Positions 31,554-39,628 of a stretch of DNA of 41,695 nucleotides are shown here, in pieces. Source of the stretch: DASUPK01 sp963833375 (GTDB taxonomy: Bacteria > Actinomycetota > Thermoleophilia > Solirubrobacterales > 70-9); assembly GCA_963833375.1 (NCBI GenBank), contig CAWHXR010000002.1, positions 1 through 41,695 on the forward strand, written 5' to 3'. Under the pieces are notes generated by a model. It was not told the origin of the DNA and did not search any database. It saw only the letters and a program-made list of their open reading frames with translations. Position 1 is the first letter of the stretch, and each line of letters begins with the position of its first letter. Position numbers and translations under genes: made by a program.

Positions 31554-33440
31554 TGCGGTCGATCCCCCCTCAGGAAGATCCGGCACCAATGCTCGAAGCT
31601 GAGCAGCGACCAGAGCAGGAGGCGGCGGTTCTCGCGTCCTTCGAGGTGGTCCTCGACCAGCGACCTCACGGTGTCCGGATTGAGGAACTCGTAGATGGCC
31701 GCATCTCCGGAGAGCAGCTCCCGCCGCACGTACTCGATGCTGTCCCCGCGGAACCAGCTCGAGTCCGGTCCCGAGAACCCCTGCTTCACCCCCTTGGTGA
31801 TCGAGTCGGGGACGTAACGGCTCATCACCTGGCGGAGCAGCAGCTTCCCGTCGCGCGTCTTCTGGAAGTAGCGCTCGGTCTTCGGGCCAGGCTCGTTCTC
31901 ACTGAGGCTCACGACCTTGGCCAGGTCGCGGAGCTTGCTGTTCACGGGGAGGCGCTGCGCGAAGTCGACCAGGTCGTTGTCCAGGAACGGGACCCTGTTC
32001 TCCAGGCCGTTGGCCATGCTGAGCTTGTCCTCGACGACGAACAGGCCGTGCAGGAAGGTGTGGGCCTCGAGGTAGAGGGAGTGGTTCACGTACTCCTCGG
32101 GGCTCGTTGGGGCCGTGGAGTCCGGCAGGGCGTCGCGGAAGATGTCGATCGTGCGGACGTCCTCGACCTCGTGCCAAACGGCGGAGGTGAAGAAGTCCGG
32201 AAGGATGCTGTTGGGCACCAGGCGGGACCAGAAGCGGTAGTACTTGTCGATGTAGTGGTCGAAGTCGTCGTTGACCACCGCCCGGTAGTAGCGCCATGGG
32301 TAGCCCGCGAACAGCTCGTCGCCGCCCGAACCGGTCAGGACCACCTTGACGAACTTGCTGGCGAGCCTGGCGACGTAGAAGTTCGGATAGCTCTGGCCGA
32401 CTCGCAGATCCTCCAGATGCCAGATCAACTCCGGCAGGCAGCGCTCCATGTCGCCCGACTTGAGCACCGCCTCGTAGTGCTCGGACCGGAACAGGTAGGA
32501 CATCGCCTCGGCCTTCTGGCGCTCGTCGTCGCCCGGCTCCAGCCCGAACCGCGAGGTCATGTCGAACCCCACCGTGAACGTGTTCATGTAGGGGAGCGGC
32601 GCGGCCGGCGAGCGCCGTGATCGTCCCCGAATCCATTCCGCCGCTGAGGTGGGCCCCGACCGGCACGTCTGAGACGAGCTGGCGCTTAACGGCTTGCTGG
32701 AGGAGTCGGTCGAGCTCCTCGATGTACTCCGCCTCGGACGCCGGGCTCTCGGGATCCTCGAAGTCGAAGTCCCAGTAGCGACGCGGCGCGGGCGCGCCTC
32801 CGTCCCCGGTCAGCGTCAGGTGGTGACCGGCGGGCAGCATCCGCACCCCGGCGAACAGGGTCCCGTCGGTGAACACGTTCTGGAACGTGAAGTACTCCAG
32901 GAGGTGCGGGAGGCTCAGCTTCGCTGAGAGCGCCGGATGCTCCAGCAGCGACTTGATCTCGGACCCGAAGGCGATCGCCGAGCCGAGGTCCGCGTAGTAG
33001 AGGGGCTTGATCCCGTAGCGATCGCGCGCCAGGAAGAGCTCTCGCGCCCCCCGGTCCCAGATGGCCAGCGCGAACATGCCGTTGAAGCGCTCGACGGCCT
33101 CCGGGCCCCAGGCGGCGTACGCCTTCAGGACGACCTCGGTGTCCGTGTCCGACCGGAAGGAATGCCCAAGTGACTCGAGCTCCCGCCGCAGCTCCCGGAA
33201 GTTGTAGACCTCGCCGTTGTAGGTGATCACGAGGGAGCCGTCCTCGGTCGCCATCGGCATGGCGCCGGCCGGACTCGGATCGATGATGGCGAGCCTGCGG
33301 TTGGCCAGGCCGACGGGAGCATCGGCGAACTGACCCTCGCCGTCGGGCCCGCGATGGGCGATCACGTCGCCCATTCGCTTCAACAGCTCGGTCGAGACGG
33401 GCTCCCCCGTCCGGTTCAGGACCCCCGCGATGCCGCACAT
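31550..33440 (-). pseudogene. asnB: Asparagine synthase-like amidotransferase 2, single-base frameshift
   Basis: From ATG 33440 the frame encodes a full class II glutaminase domain: Cys2, RGPDGEG near 30-36, ITYNGEVYN at 72-80 and RYGIKPLYY. It continues to the PP-loop LSGGMDSG at 265-272 and breaks after ~residue 283. The rest of the synthetase domain (MNTFTVGFDMT, LTGSGGDELFAGYPWRYY, ENRVPFLDNDLVDFA) continues in another frame to TGA at 31550. Dropping one base from the GGGG run at 32591-32594 restores a 629-residue AsnB. Both halves are otherwise well preserved, so a sequencing/assembly error or a very recent mutation is likely. First gene of a six-gene minus-strand operon with wzx. May be a uronic-acid amidotransferase. 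Confidence 0.87.
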
Positions 33441-33505
33441 GGCTAGGGCCGATCGGTGTCGGTGCGCCTTGGCATGGCCGTGCAGCAGGGTAAGCGTTCG
33501 CCCTC

Positions 33506-33511
33506 TAACTT
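33506..33511 (+). promoter_or_regulatory. -10-like TAACTT before the methyltransferase at 33522
   Basis: Ends 10 bases before ATG 33522, and supports that ATG over the in-frame GTG at 33456. Confidence 0.5.
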
Positions 33512-33521
33512 CCGGCTCCGC

Positions 33522-34406
33522 ATGAGCGAACGAGAAAGAACGGCCCAGACCTTCGATGACAAATGGCATCGGAGCCGGGATCTCGCCTTCCAGCAGACGC
33601 TCGACCCCGACGCGGACATCTTCCGCTGGATCGTGAGCAGGAACGGATGGGGCGACGGGGATGGCCTGACCGTCTATCTCGCCGGCAAGGGGCGCATCCT
33701 CGATGCCGGCTGCGGCAACGGCCGGGTGACCGCGCTACTGCAGCGCCACGCGCCGCAGAAGAGCGAGATCGTGGGCGTCGACCTGACCGCGGCCGACGTC
33801 GCCGGCGAGAACCTCGCCGATCTCCCCAACGTGACGATCCACGAGGGAAACCTGCTCGAGGATCTCTCCCGGCTGGGCAGCTTCGACTTCATCTACTGCC
33901 AGGAGGTGCTGCACCACACCGGCGATCCGGAGGGCGGCCTTCGAAACCTCGCGAGCCTGCTCGTGCCCGGAGGTGAGATCGCGATCTACGTCTACAAGCG
34001 GAAGGCGCCCGTTCGCGAGTTCACCGACGACTACCTGCGCGAGCGAATCAGCGCGCTCGACTACGACGAGGCGATGGAGGTCTCTGCGGCCATCGCGGAC
34101 CTCGGGCGCTCCCTCGCCGAGCTGGACGCCGAGGTGGACGTGCCGGAGATCGAGCTACTCGGCATCAAGTCAGGCACCTATGACGTGCAGCGCTTCGTCT
34201 ACCACTTCTTCATGAAGTGCTTCTGGAGCGACGAGCTGGACGCCGAGGGGAACGCGGCGCTCAACTACGACTGGTACCACCCGCAGCTCTCGTCGCGGCA
34301 CGAGCCGGATGAGGTGAGGCGCTGGTTCACCGGCGCGGGCCTGGAGCTGGTCCACGAGCACGTCGACGACTACGGCATCACGATGCGCGGCCGCCGCCGG
34401 AGCTAG
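33522..34406 (+). CDS. Class I SAM-dependent methyltransferase
   Basis: 294 residues. N-terminal TFDDKWHRSRD at 10-20 is common in glycan-cluster methyltransferases. SAM-binding DAGCGNG at 61-67, acidic motif VGVDLTAAD near 87, FIYCQEVLHHTGDPEGGLRNLASLLVPGGEIAIYVYK gives motifs II/III. The C-terminal ~110 residues contain FVYHFFMKCFWSDE and an NYDWYHPQ segment probably for substrate binding. It may methylate a sugar or a lipid carrier; the substrate is unknown. Diverges from the amidotransferase 2 operon across ~80 bases. Its last 29 bases overlap the convergent methyltransferase gene. Confidence 0.85.
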   Translation: MSERERTAQTFDDKWHRSRDLAFQQTLDPDADIFRWIVSRNGWGDGDGLTVYLAGKGRILDAGCGNGRVTALLQRHAPQKSEIVGVDLTAADVAGENLADLPNVTIHEGNLLEDLSRLGSFDFIYCQEVLHHTGDPEGGLRNLASLLVPGGEIAIYVYKRKAPVREFTDDYLRERISALDYDEAMEVSAAIADLGRSLAELDAEVDVPEIELLGIKSGTYDVQRFVYHFFMKCFWSDELDAEGNAALNYDWYHPQLSSRHEPDEVRRWFTGAGLELVHEHVDDYGITMRGRRRS

Positions 34407-34986
34407 ACGGGCGAAGCTCGAAGCCGAAGTAGAGGTAGGTCCGGAAGGGGACGACGTAGGACCAGGTCTGCACGACCTCGAACTCGGGGGGAAAAAGCCG
34501 GTAGAGCTCCTCGGGCTGCCGCTTGGGCGCGCCCTCATCCAGCCCGATCAGGGCGTTCTTGAACGGGCCGATCGCGACGCCGTCGGTGAACACCATCCGG
34601 CCGGGCCCGACCTGCTTGTGGAGGCGGCCGATCAGCGCCGTCACCTGCTCGTCGCTGAGGTGGTGGAAGACGGCGGAGGCCGTGACCACGTCGGCCCCCC
34701 GCCAGCGCTCGAGCGGCGCCTCCAGGAAGTCCGCCTGGACGAACTCGTAGCCGGGGCGCGCATAGCGGCGGCCCGCGTAGGCGAGGTCGGCCTCGTGCAG
34801 GTCGAGCCCGACGTAGCGATCGGGGGTGAGGTGCTCCAGCAGCGGTGAGCGCCCGGAGCCGAGGTCCAGCATGAACTCGTGCGGGCCGCGGCGGACGTCC
34901 TGGGCGAGGAGCTCCTCCCGCCTCATCCGCCACTCGCCGCTGGCGGCGAGTTGGCCGAGCCTGGTGATCAGCGGGCCCCGCGTCAT
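34378..34986 (-). CDS. Class I SAM-dependent methyltransferase (small)
   Basis: 202 residues. SAM-binding DLGSGRS at 41-47, VGLDLHEADLAYAGRRYA near 58-75, ADVVTASAVFHHLSDEQVTALIGRLHKQVGPG as the post-motif region. No zinc ribbon or membrane segment. ATG at 34986 overlaps the TGA of the upstream DUF2079 gene (ATGA), so the pair is translationally coupled. That suggests modification of something handled by that membrane protein. The 3' end runs 29 bases into the convergent methyltransferase, where both strands encode C-terminal Gly/Arg/Ser-rich tails. Confidence 0.82.
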   Translation of the reverse strand: MTRGPLITRLGQLAASGEWRMRREELLAQDVRRGPHEFMLDLGSGRSPLLEHLTPDRYVGLDLHEADLAYAGRRYARPGYEFVQADFLEAPLERWRGADVVTASAVFHHLSDEQVTALIGRLHKQVGPGRMVFTDGVAIGPFKNALIGLDEGAPKRQPEELYRLFPPEFEVVQTWSYVVPFRTYLYFGFELRPSSSGGGRAS

Positions 34987-36386
34987 TCCTGCACGTCCCT
35001 TCGCTTCCAGACGACCCAGCCATCGCGGTCGTACACGCGCCGATAGGCCGGGCGGTTCTGATCCAGCCATTGCTGCGCGTACGCCGGATCGGGCCAACCG
35101 ATCCCCCCCGGCGGGAAGAGGACGTATTCGGTCTGCGGCGAGGCGTAGCCGAGCATGTAGACCTGGTTCCGGTCGCTCATGTGAGGGGCCTGGGAGGCCG
35201 TGACGGTCGCCGAGGCGTTCCCGGGCACCTGGTCGATCGCGCGCTGCGCGGCCCGGTCGGTGGCGGTCGCGGAGAGCGAGAAGCCCGGCTGGACCAGCCT
35301 CCACAGTGGGAAGCGGTGGGCGAGGCCGATGTTGACGGCCAGCATGGCCGCCGCCACCGCCGTCCCGGCGACCGGAAGCCATCGCTCGCGCTTCAGCCAG
35401 CCAAGGATGTTGTGGAGACCGTCCGCGGCCCCCATCGCCAGGACCGGAGCGATCGGCAGCCAGTAGTGGAAGTCGGTTCCCCATTGGGCCGGATAGCTCG
35501 AGAAGAACTGCTGGGCGACCAGCGGGATACAGAGGATGATCAGCCGCGATCCGAAGATCAGCCCGCAGAACGGGACCACCAGCAGAAGCAGGGTCTCGCG
35601 CTTGGTGTGATCGTCGAACAGGAGCCTGAAGGGGAGGTCGGGATGTGTGATTACCCCCTTCAGGGCCCCGGGCGCGTCCGGCCCGAGGGCCCCGTAGGTC
35701 CAGTGGGTGTAGTCGTGGCCGGCGAACGCCGGCAGCAGCACGTTGACGGCGAGGAAATACCAGGCCAGGCCGACCCCGATGGTGATCGCCCCCCGGCGCA
35801 CCTCCCGCCCGCTGATCAGCCAGAGGCCGATGAAGATGGCGAGCACGGCCATGTTCTCCTTGACCAGCAGCAGAGCGCCGAGGGAGATGAAGTAGGCGGT
35901 CCACTGACGGCGGTCTGCGAAGAGGAGGCAGAGCGCGATCAGCAGCGGCGAGAAGGCCAGCTCGTGGAACTGGTAGCCGACCGCGGCGCTGATCCCCCAG
36001 AAGAGCGAGTACGCGACGGCGAGCAGATACGCGCCCGGGCGACCGACGCGCGGCTCGGCAAACAGGAAGACCGGCACGATCGAGGCCGCGATCAGCACCC
36101 CCTGGGCGATCAGCAGCATCCGCGGGTCCGGCCAGAGCCAGTAGAGCGGGGCGAGCCCGATCAGGATTGGCGAGAAGTGATCGCCGAGCATGCTCACCGG
36201 AGGGACGATCGTGGTGATCTCGGGCGAGCTGAAGTGGCTGTAGTGCCAGACTGCCTGGTCGGCGATCGCCAGGTCGAAGTCGGTCTGGAAGTGGTTGTGC
36301 TCCCAGATCGCATAGAGCGAATACGCGATCGCGGCCACCGACGCGAGCGCGTAGAGGCCGACGGTCCCCATGCTGCGCCATTCCAC
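34983..36386 (-). CDS. DUF2079 family multi-pass membrane protein (GT-C-like)
   Basis: 467 residues with about 10-11 hydrophobic segments through residue ~380 and a ~90-residue C-terminal extracytoplasmic domain. The DUF2079 signature is clear: FDLAIADQAVW at 37-47, GDHFSPILIGLAPLYWLWPDP at 68-88 and FHELAFSPLL further on. The family is predicted to be GT-C glycosyltransferases using polyprenyl-phosphate sugars; biochemical proof is lacking. GTG at 36386 chosen because TACGCT ends 7 bases before it; ATG at 36371 is the alternative. First gene of a two-gene unit with the small methyltransferase. Confidence 0.88.
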   Translation of the reverse strand: MEWRSMGTVGLYALASVAAIAYSLYAIWEHNHFQTDFDLAIADQAVWHYSHFSSPEITTIVPPVSMLGDHFSPILIGLAPLYWLWPDPRMLLIAQGVLIAASIVPVFLFAEPRVGRPGAYLLAVAYSLFWGISAAVGYQFHELAFSPLLIALCLLFADRRQWTAYFISLGALLLVKENMAVLAIFIGLWLISGREVRRGAITIGVGLAWYFLAVNVLLPAFAGHDYTHWTYGALGPDAPGALKGVITHPDLPFRLLFDDHTKRETLLLLVVPFCGLIFGSRLIILCIPLVAQQFFSSYPAQWGTDFHYWLPIAPVLAMGAADGLHNILGWLKRERWLPVAGTAVAAAMLAVNIGLAHRFPLWRLVQPGFSLSATATDRAAQRAIDQVPGNASATVTASQAPHMSDRNQVYMLGYASPQTEYVLFPPGGIGWPDPAYAQQWLDQNRPAYRRVYDRDGWVVWKRRDVQE

Positions 36387-36393
36387 CGGCGGC

Positions 36394-36399
36394 AGCGTA
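36394..36399 (-). promoter_or_regulatory. -10-like TACGCT before the DUF2079 gene
   Basis: Ends 7 bases before GTG 36386. Overlaps the opposing TACCCT (36398-36403), sharing the central TA in AGCGTACCCT. Confidence 0.5.
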
Positions 36400-36403
36400 C
36401 CCT
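36398..36403 (+). promoter_or_regulatory. -10-like TACCCT before the methyltransferase at 36414
   Basis: Ends 10 bases before ATG 36414. Third occurrence of TACCCT 9-11 bases upstream of a plus-strand start in this window. Confidence 0.55.
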
Positions 36404-36413
36404 CGCGCCCTGA

Positions 36414-37106
36414 ATGACCTTCGATCAATACGCGGACTCCTACCGGGACGCAGTCGAGGAATCGATCGCCTTCGCGGGCGGCGACGCGGCGCGTTACGTG
36501 GGGGCGAAGGCGCGGATGCTGGTGGAGCTCGCCGCCCGCCAGGTTGGCGCGCCGGAGGAGCTTGACGCGCTCGATGTCGGTTGCGGCCCGGGCGAGACCG
36601 ATGCATTCCTCGAGGGAAGCTTCGGCTCGCTGAGCGGCGTCGACCTCAGCGGCGAGATGGCCGATCGGGCCGCGAGCCGGAACCCATGGGCGAGCTACTC
36701 GTCCTATGGGCGGGGCGAGCCCCTCCCCTACGACGACGCATCGTTCGACCTGAGCTTCGCCATCTGCGTCCTCCATCACCTGCCGCCCGCCGAGCGCGCC
36801 GGCTTCGTGGCGGAGATGCGACGGGTGACGCGTCCCGGCGGGTTGGTCGCCGTCTTCGAGCACAACCCGTACAACCCGCTGACGCGGAAGGCGGTCCGCG
36901 ATTGCCCGTTCGACCAGGACGCGGTCCTGCTCTCGCGCAGCGAGGCAAGGCGCAGGCTGGCCGGCGCCGGCCTGGTCGAGGCCGAGGCACCGTTCATCAT
37001 CTTCTTCCCGCGCGAGGGGGGGCTGCGCTCTCGCCTGGAGCGGCGCCTCGGCTGGCTGCCGCTCGGCGCTCAGTACTACGTTGCGGGCAGGCGAGCCAAT
37101 GACTGA
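36414..37106 (+). CDS. Class I SAM-dependent methyltransferase
   Basis: 230 residues. N-terminal DQYADSYRDAVEESIAFAG, SAM-binding DVGCGPG at 54-60, VDLSGEMADRA near 76-86, LPYDDASFDLSFAICVLHHLPP and MRRVTRPGGLVAVFEHNPYNPLT. The last (EHNPxNP) is typical of glycan-cluster methyltransferases paired with GtrB-like GT2 genes. No membrane segment. Its TGA lies inside the next gene (8-base overlap), so it is translationally coupled to the polyprenyl-phosphate GT2. Substrate unknown; a sugar or lipid-linked sugar is plausible. Confidence 0.86.
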   Translation: MTFDQYADSYRDAVEESIAFAGGDAARYVGAKARMLVELAARQVGAPEELDALDVGCGPGETDAFLEGSFGSLSGVDLSGEMADRAASRNPWASYSSYGRGEPLPYDDASFDLSFAICVLHHLPPAERAGFVAEMRRVTRPGGLVAVFEHNPYNPLTRKAVRDCPFDQDAVLLSRSEARRRLAGAGLVEAEAPFIIFFPREGGLRSRLERRLGWLPLGAQYYVAGRRAND

Positions 37107-38082
37107 GCCGACCTATTCCTTCGTCATCCCGCTCTTCAACGAGGGGGGCGTCCTCGACGAGCTCTACAGGCGGCTCGGCGCGGTCGCCGATTCGCTGGAC
37201 GGGCCAGCGGAATTCGTCCTCGTCGACGACGGCAGCACCGATCGGACACGCGAGATGGTCGAGGAGCTGCGGGCGGGCGACGAGCGGGTGAAGCTGCTCG
37301 TGCTGTCCCGGAACTTCGGGCACCAGCTCGCGATCACCGCCGGCCTCGACTTCGCCGTCGGCGACGCGGTCGTGATCATGGACGGCGACCTACAGGATCC
37401 GCCCGAGCTCGTCGGTGAGATGGCTCAGCGCTGGCGGGAGGGCTACGACGTGGTCTACGCCGTGCGCTCGGCGCGCCCCGGCGAGACCCGTTTCAAGCGC
37501 GGCACGGCGAACCTCTTCTACCGGCTGTTTGCCAGGTTGACCAACGTGAACATGCCGGTCGACGCCGGCGACTTCCGGCTGGTCGACCGCCGGGTCGCCG
37601 GGATCGTGGCCAACATGCGCGAGCCGGATCGCTATCTGCGCGGCCTGTTCGCCTGGGTCGGCTTCAAACAGACCTCCGTGTCCTACGAGCGCGAGGCGCG
37701 GGCGGCCGGGGAGAGCAAATACTCGCTCACGCGCATGCTTCGCTTCGCGGCGGACGGGCTGCTCTCTTTCTCCACCGTGCCGCTCCGGGTCACGCTCGCG
37801 AGCGGCTTCGTCATCGCCGCCCTGGCCTTCGCCGCCGGGATCGCGGCGATCCTGCTGAAGATCTTCGGGGCGTTCACGACTCCGGGGTGGGCGTCGCTGA
37901 TCGTCGTGCTGAGCTTCTTCAGTGGCGTTCAGCTGATCGTCCTGGGGACCATCGGCTTGTACGTCGGGCGCATCTACGCGCAGGGCAAGGAGAGGCCCCT
38001 GTACCTGGTCGATCGCGCCGTCGGCTTCGGCCAGAGCCCCGCGTCCAGCGGCGTCGTCAGCCGTAGTACCGAGTCAGCGTGA
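37099..38082 (+). CDS. GtrB/ArnC-like polyprenyl-phosphate glycosyltransferase (GT2)
   Basis: 327 residues. Synthesises a polyprenyl-phosphate-linked sugar from a nucleotide sugar at the inner leaflet. Signature parts: FVIPLFNEGGVLDELYRRL at 8-26, VLVDDGSTDRT at 40-50, LSRNFGHQLAITAGLD at 69-84, DGDLQDPPEL at 95-104, and GDFRLVDRRV, GESKYSLTRMLRFAADGLLSFS. Two C-terminal membrane helices (~240-265, 277-300) complete the GtrB/DPM form. ATG 37099 lies inside the end of the methyltransferase gene. It could supply the donor for the adjacent DUF2079 or DUF2142 proteins. The last 26 bases overlap the convergent DUF2142 gene. Confidence 0.92.
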   Translation: MTEPTYSFVIPLFNEGGVLDELYRRLGAVADSLDGPAEFVLVDDGSTDRTREMVEELRAGDERVKLLVLSRNFGHQLAITAGLDFAVGDAVVIMDGDLQDPPELVGEMAQRWREGYDVVYAVRSARPGETRFKRGTANLFYRLFARLTNVNMPVDAGDFRLVDRRVAGIVANMREPDRYLRGLFAWVGFKQTSVSYEREARAAGESKYSLTRMLRFAADGLLSFSTVPLRVTLASGFVIAALAFAAGIAAILLKIFGAFTTPGWASLIVVLSFFSGVQLIVLGTIGLYVGRIYAQGKERPLYLVDRAVGFGQSPASSGVVSRSTESA

Positions 38083-39628
38083 CCACCATCGCCAGAGCGG
38101 TGTGGGCGATGGCGAGGGTTACGATCAGCACCCCGGCCGCCGGCCCGTAGCGGCGCCCGACCCCACGGGCCGCGAGCGCCACGATCGCGGCGTAGAGGCC
38201 CAGCAGCGGGAAGATGTAGCGGGCCTGCTCGAAGCCGATGCTCCCGTCGGCTCGCACGGCGAACCCGTTGCCGTTCACCAGGATCAGCAGGCCGACCGTC
38301 ATCGCGACGTAGGTGGCCAGCTCGCCGATCCTCGTGCGAACGACCTCGCGATGCGAATAGAGCTCCCGTCCGGCGAGCACCCCGATGACGAGCGCGATCG
38401 CAAGAGCGAGGTCGTAGGTCGCGGTCGGGAGCCGGTAGTCGAGCCAGCCGAAGTTGCCGATGAATCCGTCGAACCAGACATGCCGCAGCGGATACTCGAG
38501 GAAGAAGGAATGCATGAAGGGCAGCCGCGGGAGGTAGAACTGCCAGCCATAGCTGAGCGCGTCCCCGATCGTGCGGGCCGGCGTGTGCGCGACGTCGATC
38601 CTTCCGGCCGCTCCGACCGCGGAGCCGAGCGGATGCCCCCCTCCGCTGCCGAAGAAGAGCCCACGGTCCCACGCGATCGAGTTGAGAGCCATGTAGACGA
38701 CGGCGACCGCCGCGACGATCCCGGTCGCGAGGATTGCGCCGCGGATTGCCTCCCGGCGATGCGCCAGTTCCGACCTCCCCACGAGCACGAACAGCCCGAT
38801 GCCGATGCCGGGAAGCAGGCCCAGCATGTTGATCTTCCCGACCAGCCCGATCGCGGAGAGGGCGCCGATCCAGGCGCCCCGTTCGAGGGTGAGCCCCCGG
38901 CGAAAGGACGCCGCCAGCGCCCAGAAGACGCCTGCCGAGGCAGCGAACAGGAGGTTGTCGCTGTTCACGCCGCCGGAGATGAACCCGAACATCGGCTGGA
39001 AGGCGACCGCCAGCGCCCCGACGGTCCAGGCCCAGGGCGTGCCGGGCACCAGCTCGCGGAGAAAGAGGAAGACGAACAGCACCGTCACCCCCGCGAGCAC
39101 CGCCGAGAGCAGGCGCATCGCGTGGATGCGATCCGGCAGAGATGTGGATGGCGTCAGGTGGTAGACGGCCGCCTCGGCGGCGTAGTAGAGGGGCGGGTTG
39201 TTGGTGGCGCTGGTAAAGCCTCCCGGGCCGACGGGATCGCCCTGGTGGTCGGCGAGGCGTTCGAACAGCTGGTGGGCGGTTGCGGTGGCCGGCGGCTCGT
39301 TCTGGGGGCGGTGGATCACGGCCTTCCACTGGACCGCGTCAAGAAGCCGGCGCTCCTGCTTGGAGAACGGCCGTTTGCTGTTTTCGCCGCTGGGCGGGCT
39401 GCCCGTCTCCGCGAGGTACTGCGCGTAGGCGACGTGTGCGGGCTCGTCGGGGACCTGGAAGAGGGGAATGATCAGCGACCAGGCGACTGCCGTGAGCAGG
39501 CCGACCAGCGAGCAGATCCACGCCGCCCTGGGGATCCGCGTGAGCCGCTCCCGAGTCAGCGCCCGCGGATGGCCGCCGGGCCGGGCGGATTCGGAGGGCG
39601 TCCGTCGCAGTGGAGCGGTGGTGCTCAT
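38057..39628 (-). CDS. DUF2142 family multi-pass membrane protein
   Basis: 523 residues, about 11-12 hydrophobic segments. The DUF2142 hallmark is present in PDEPAHVAYAQYLAETG at 60-76, with the later NNPPLYY and the extracytoplasmic loop. The acidic PDEPAH just after the first helix resembles the catalytic loop of GT-C enzymes using polyprenyl-phosphate donors. Function is predicted only. ATG at 39628 overlaps the TGA of the preceding gene (ATGA), giving a three-gene minus-strand operon GT2-small protein-DUF2142. Tail-to-tail overlap of 26 bases with the GtrB-like gene. Confidence 0.87.
   Translation of the reverse strand: MSTTAPLRRTPSESARPGGHPRALTRERLTRIPRAAWICSLVGLLTAVAWSLIIPLFQVPDEPAHVAYAQYLAETGSPPSGENSKRPFSKQERRLLDAVQWKAVIHRPQNEPPATATAHQLFERLADHQGDPVGPGGFTSATNNPPLYYAAEAAVYHLTPSTSLPDRIHAMRLLSAVLAGVTVLFVFLFLRELVPGTPWAWTVGALAVAFQPMFGFISGGVNSDNLLFAASAGVFWALAASFRRGLTLERGAWIGALSAIGLVGKINMLGLLPGIGIGLFVLVGRSELAHRREAIRGAILATGIVAAVAVVYMALNSIAWDRGLFFGSGGGHPLGSAVGAAGRIDVAHTPARTIGDALSYGWQFYLPRLPFMHSFFLEYPLRHVWFDGFIGNFGWLDYRLPTATYDLALAIALVIGVLAGRELYSHREVVRTRIGELATYVAMTVGLLILVNGNGFAVRADGSIGFEQARYIFPLLGLYAAIVALAARGVGRRYGPAAGVLIVTLAIAHTALAMVVTLTRYYG

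Noticed and set aside
33456..34406. GTG 33456 as start of the methyltransferase
   Set aside because: It adds 22 basic residues without homologous look, and TAACTT lies 10 bases before ATG 33522, matching the local leaderless pattern.
34378..36606. 742-codon minus-strand frame joining a protein to the small methyltransferase
   Set aside because: Only the last ~200 codons look like protein; the remainder is out of frame with the DUF2079 gene on the same strand.
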